Positions 60,461 through 64,000 of a DNA stretch of 64,000 nucleotides are shown here, in pieces (positions within the stretch are counted from its first letter, which is position 1; each line of letters starts with the position of its first letter). Position numbers and translations under genes: made by a program. Where the stretch lies: contig JBIKKP010000001.1 of NCBI GenBank assembly GCA_044360285.1, positions 16,188 to 80,187 of the forward strand. The letters are read 5' to 3'. The stretch comes from UBA2645 sp044360285. Lineage in GTDB: Bacteria > Pseudomonadota > Alphaproteobacteria > Rickettsiales > UBA1997. A model generated the notes under the pieces. The model was not told the DNA's origin. It worked only from the letters and a program-made list of their open reading frames with translations, and did no database searches.

Positions 60461-61708
60461 CTATAGACCGGTTTTCTCGCTAATTTTTAAAGTATCGATC
60501 ACATCAAGAATTGAACTCATGTGCCTTACCGCCAACTTACATTCTTTGACCAAAGTCGTCTCTTCAAAAATCGATCCAATCTCAAATAAATTTCTGCTGT
60601 CCTTGAACGAAAGCAACAAGCTGCTTTTGTAAAAACTAGCCTCAACTCCTTTGGCACCCAAAAGATCTGCTATGGTTTTGATGCGCTCCATGAATGAAGT
60701 GGTCAGAAGATATCTTGCCTCCACCTGGTCCCAAGAATAAACCTCAAACATTTTGTCAAAATGCAGATCCTCAAGATGGACTCTTTGTAAGCTATCTTCA
60801 CCAATAAGAAGTTCGTCCTTGGTAATAGATTTAAATATTTTGTGCAAAAAACCATCGCGTTTTTTCTTAATTAAAGTTCTGCCCTGAAATTTTTTATTAA
60901 AGCTAAGCAGAATAACCGCCCCTTCAAAAATCATAGTGATGTCACCCCTGCCTTGCATCTGCTTTTTAAACAAGCGTATTTCCTCAAAGCGCAGAGAGAC
61001 TTCTTGATAATTACCCAAAATTACATCTTCTCTTTTGTCGAACTCGGCTTCGTTATTTGGAAAAAGTCCAAACACGCCATATCCATCAAGACACTCTACA
61101 TTACCAGCTTGCGCAGCAAGTTGGTAATAAACGCTCGCACCCCATCTTGAGAAAGTAGAAAAAATATTAGAGAAAACCGCGCCTTTTATTAATCGACGCG
61201 CATTTCCCAAATCACCATTATCCCAACCTGGCTCATAAGTGAAATCACCGAAGAAGGTAAAAACATCGGTGAGTAATTCTTTTTTAGAACCTCTTTTAAA
61301 TTGCTTTAAGATCGATCTCGAAACCAAAAACAAGGCAATCAGACTGGAAAAGTAAAGCAGTATGGGGCCACCCGGATCACGACCAGCGCCCAAATTCTCA
61401 AAGAGAGAGGAGAAAGAAATGTCAGCGTTTATTTTGAAAAATTTCCAAATAAAGCCGTTGAGAAAAAAACCAATCAATGGCCACAGTGCAATCAACAGCA
61501 TCAGGCGCAGCACAAGGATGTATTTCTTCAGAAGTTTAATGCGATTTGCCTCAAAACTTTCCGCCTTATGCTTAATTTTTTCGTCGTAAAACTTGGCAAA
61601 ACCAACGTCTCTTTTGCCATCTTCGATAAAATGAAAATCGTCGACCCTGGTTTTCACCGAGCCGCCAATAAGCATACGAAAAATATCTAAACCAGATCCC
61701 GGCTTCAC
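60461..61708 (-). CDS. DUF3137 membrane protein
   Basis: 415 residues. Two hydrophobic regions (about 43-66 and 95-115) are followed by a beta-rich domain with FEVYSWDQVEARYLLTTSFMERIKTI, the DUF3137 signature. The family usually sits next to lemA, as here; its function is unknown. It is a paralogue of the interrupted gene at 62370-63494 (both end ...IDxLKxxxKxGL). Confidence 0.85.
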   Translation of the reverse strand: MKPGSGLDIFRMLIGGSVKTRVDDFHFIEDGKRDVGFAKFYDEKIKHKAESFEANRIKLLKKYILVLRLMLLIALWPLIGFFLNGFIWKFFKINADISFSSLFENLGAGRDPGGPILLYFSSLIALFLVSRSILKQFKRGSKKELLTDVFTFFGDFTYEPGWDNGDLGNARRLIKGAVFSNIFSTFSRWGASVYYQLAAQAGNVECLDGYGVFGLFPNNEAEFDKREDVILGNYQEVSLRFEEIRLFKKQMQGRGDITMIFEGAVILLSFNKKFQGRTLIKKKRDGFLHKIFKSITKDELLIGEDSLQRVHLEDLHFDKMFEVYSWDQVEARYLLTTSFMERIKTIADLLGAKGVEASFYKSSLLLSFKDSRNLFEIGSIFEETTLVKECKLAVRHMSSILDVIDTLKISEKTGL

Positions 61709-61715
61709 CTATTAT

Positions 61716-62285
61716 CTATAAAAATTTAGAAGCATCAACAGCGACCTTGGAAGCTTCATCTGCTTCATATAGCGGCATCGTTTTAACCCCAGCCAAAGCA
61801 GCAACAAGATTTCCTGGAAAAATTTCGATGGAGTTTCGAAGCGAAGCGACAGCCGAATTGTAGAATCTTCTGGCGGCAGCAATTTGCGCCTCAACTTCGT
61901 TGTAGCTTCGCTGAGCATGAAGCATGTTTTCGCTCGACTTCAATTCTGGATAATTTTCTGCACGCAACATAATGCCGCCCATTTTTTTCGATAACTCTTC
62001 CGATGCAATCAAGCGCTGCTTAACCTCATCAGGATTTTTCTTGTTGTAATCTTGACTCAATGCTTCGCGCAACTTTGTGACTTCGGTAAATATCTGCGTC
62101 TCATGCTGCATAAATCTTTGCGCAATTTTCAGAATGTTGGGGATTAAATCTGAGCGATTTTTTAACTGAACATCAATTCCCGACAAAGCCTCTAGAGCCT
62201 TGTTGCGCCTTGCTATGATGGATACATACCAGGAATATAAAACGGCTAATAAACCAAGTAAAAAATAGGCGGTTATTAAATTCAT
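61716..62285 (-). CDS. lemA: LemA family protein
   Basis: 189 residues: an N-terminal membrane helix (about 4-22) and the LemA helical domain NKALEALSGIDVQLKNRSDLIPNIL, ENYPELKSSENMLHAQRSYNEVEAQIAAARRFYNSAVASLRNSIEIFPGNLVA. LemA's role in membrane/exported proteins is not defined. It lies between two DUF3137 genes. Confidence 0.95.
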   Translation of the reverse strand: MNLITAYFLLGLLAVLYSWYVSIIARRNKALEALSGIDVQLKNRSDLIPNILKIAQRFMQHETQIFTEVTKLREALSQDYNKKNPDEVKQRLIASEELSKKMGGIMLRAENYPELKSSENMLHAQRSYNEVEAQIAAARRFYNSAVASLRNSIEIFPGNLVAALAGVKTMPLYEADEASKVAVDASKFL

Positions 62286-62369
62286 ATTGAATAATTATTT
62301 TTGGAAGAATGTCGAAAATTATGGCAAGAAAAAATGAACAAAATCTTTTTTGTCATTTAAGATTTTAAA

Positions 62370-63494
62370 TTACAGACCAATTTTTTGATTCAACTTCAAG
62401 ACGTCTATAATTTTAAAAACAGCGTTCATCTGCTTAACCACAGAGCGATAGGCATCAACAAAATCAAGCTTTTGAAAAAGAGAAATTTTATACTTCAGAC
62501 CATTAGCAGAAAAAATAGGGCTGATCAGCAAATGATTATTGCAGAAAAAAGCGAATATACATTTTCCGTAAAATTTAATCGCCTTTTCTCTTTTTTTGGC
62601 AGGGAATTGAAATTGATGAACGAAGACCTCGGCAAAAGAATTTCCAACCTCCTGCAAACGCTCCATAAAGCTTGTGGTGATTAAATATCGAGACTCAATT
62701 TGGTCGGTGGAATAAACGTTAAATTTACTTTCAAACACCACATCTTCTAGCTCAACTTTTTGGTAATCTCCGCTTCTGGTCTTAATGCTCGATTGGTCAA
62801 AACCCGGAATAAAATCAGGTCTTATTGTAGTTTTGCCGGAAAAATTTTTATTAAATTCAATCCAAATAAACCATCCGGCGCAGACGGTATTGACCACCTT
62901 TTGTTTTTTTGAATTTATCGTCTCTTTTTTTAAGCTTACGTTCTCAAGTAGCAGCTTAACCTTTTTATACTCTCCTGTAATTGAGGTGTTAATTTGCGAT
63001 AATTTTGCATCATATTCAGGCAAGCAATCCAACTCATATCTACTCAAATCTCCTTTATTTTTTTCCGAAGAAAACCCTGGAAAAAATCCAATAGCATTTC
63101 CCAAAAAATCGCTTTTTTGCAGCAAATTATCTTCATACTCGGTTTCCACGCTACGAGCCGGAAGCTTCATCAAAAGAAAAAATATAAGTCCGCAAATTAC
63201 TTGTTGAGCAAAAGTGACCTGAAATTCAGAAAAAAAGTTAACGCCAAAAACACAGGCAGGAAAAACCAATATAAAAACAACATATCCAATTCGGCGCCAA
63301 CGAACCCACTTCTTCAAACTCTCAATTCTTAGCTACTCATATTCAGCAATTTGTGGCCGAATGTTTTTATCATAAAATTGTGCAAAACCTTTTTCGCTTT
63401 CTTCGCGCTCAATAAAGGCTTCGGAATCTGAAACAGTTTCCGCAACGCCACTAAAAACTAAACGCCACTTATCCAAGGAGGATGCTTTACTCAT
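62370..63494 (-). pseudogene. DUF3137 gene interrupted by one in-frame TAG
   Basis: An ATG at 63494 opens MSKASSLDKWRLVFSGVAET and reads 53 codons to GFAQFYDKNIRPQIAEYE, then TAG at 63333-63335. The same frame continues with LRIESLKKWVRWRRIGYVVF to a natural stop at 62370. The paralogue at 60461 aligns across the stop (GFAKFYDEKIKHKAESFE then ANRIKLLKK), so one codon became TAG. The C-terminal part keeps FNVYSTDQIESRYLITTSFMERLQ. A TTG at 63317 could restart translation. It overlaps ccmA by 8 bp. Confidence 0.85.
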
Positions 63495-64000
63495 AATTAA
63501 TAAAATTTTTTAAATCCAATTCTGGCCCCAAATCAAAAAACATTTCGTCGTGCGTTACAATCAACACCAGCGAGTCTTCTTTGATGCGTTGTTTGATGAG
63601 TTGATACAACTTTTCTTTCGTTTCTTTATCAAGATTGTTTGATGGTTCGTCAAGCAACCAAATTGTTGCGGGGCACGCCAGTAGCTTGGCCAAACGTGTT
63701 TTTTGTTGCCAGCCAGCGGAAAGATTTTTCACTTTTTCGTCGCGAACTTTATCCAGGCCAAAAAAACTTAAAGCCGCTGGAAGCGCTGCCTGTGTGTCGG
63801 CAAGCTTGGTATAAAAATCAAGATTTTCAAAAACTGTCAGCTCGCTTTTAAGAAAATTTTTGTGCCCTAAAAATTGCATATCGCCGTTAAAATCGTCGCG
63901 GAAATTTTCTACATCCTCGCCGCCCCACAAAATTTTTCCGGAAGTTGGCGGTAAAATTCCGGCAATAATTTTGAGCAAACTGCTTTTTCCAGACCCGTTG
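63487..64000 (-). CDS. ccmA: haem exporter ATP-binding protein CcmA (partial at window end)
   Basis: The frame continues past the window edge. The visible part starts in the Walker A loop (NGSGKSSLLKIIAG), then FLGHKNFLKSELTVFENLDFY, the signature LSAGWQQKTRLAKLL, and Walker B IWLLDEPSNNLD with the H-loop VLIVTHDE. These, with the short length expected, fit CcmA of the cytochrome c maturation system. ccmG lies at 6448. Confidence 0.88.
   Translation of the reverse strand, partial: NGSGKSSLLKIIAGILPPTSGKILWGGEDVENFRDDFNGDMQFLGHKNFLKSELTVFENLDFYTKLADTQAALPAALSFFGLDKVRDEKVKNLSAGWQQKTRLAKLLACPATIWLLDEPSNNLDKETKEKLYQLIKQRIKEDSLVLIVTHDEMFFDLGPELDLKNFINYE

Overview
The window is AT-rich chromosomal DNA from an alphaproteobacterium, most likely a member of Rickettsiales or a neighbouring host-associated lineage. 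The evidence is: a circularly permuted two-piece tmRNA whose tag starts ANDN and ends AVAA; an SspB of the alphaproteobacterial type beside it; an ALAS-type HemA; the gene order pdhA-pdhB-ftsB; scattered cytochrome c maturation genes (ccmG, ccmA); a lone VirB2/TrbC-like pilin; and alphaproteobacterial CGTCATCCTTG palindromic repeats. The genome is not extremely reduced. It keeps cell wall genes (murE, murB, mreBC, ldcA), haem synthesis (hemA, hemC, hemH), leuA, a TonB-ExbB-ExbD system with its receptor, and phosphate and lipid transport genes. No rRNA, CRISPR array, transposase or prophage was seen.

Layout. 1-15163 is almost all minus strand: an oxidoreductase (partial), murE, pyrF, plsY, sspB, ssrA, a small secreted protein, tgt, (ccmG on plus), rpmB, a VirB2-like pilin, murB, trmB, rpiB, rpsI, rplM, and the run znuB-hemH-ybeY-tlyC-GNAT. 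15193-22789 is plus strand: a membrane protein, pdhA, pdhB, ftsB, a lipid kinase, dnaG, and rpoD with a very lysine-rich N-terminal tail. 22986-31137 holds an Hda-like gene, gatC, ruvX (plus), and a tight minus run pif1-eamA-hemA-metalloprotease, with a DsbA-like thiol oxidoreductase upstream. 31234-33623 (plus) has rnhB-tsaC-FKBP-yciB. 33651-37074 (minus) has mreB-mreC and leuA. 37124-41658 (plus) has ldcA, nuoD, a J-domain protein, rpmJ and hemC. 41635-46342 (minus) has rluC, crcB, metK, a broken outer membrane protein gene and gltX. 46445-51535 (plus, except tRNA-Cys) has a PilB/GspE ATPase, apaG, tsaB, pgi and dsbB. 51522-56977 (minus) is a TonB transport locus. 57049-60397 (plus) has mlaE, pstS, a lipoprotein and rlmJ. 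60461-64000 (minus) has DUF3137-lemA-DUF3137(interrupted)-ccmA.

Most genes are housekeeping. The parts that stand out are: (1) a tmRNA tag carrying a tandem ANDNF duplication, next to the gene for the adaptor that reads that epitope; (2) an 834-residue predicted metzincin with a HEXXHXXGXXH site, pentapeptide-like repeats and a C-terminal membrane anchor but no signal peptide, coupled to hemA; (3) an outer membrane protein gene split by a perfect 17-bp tandem duplication, which could be phase variable; (4) a DUF3137 gene with one in-frame TAG; (5) a histone-H1-like tail on the primary sigma factor; (6) a TonB receptor with an acidic/His loop suggesting metal uptake; (7) a crcB ribosome binding site locked in a perfect 13-bp hairpin; and (8) several palindromic repeat elements. 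All functions are read from motifs by eye; no database search was possible.
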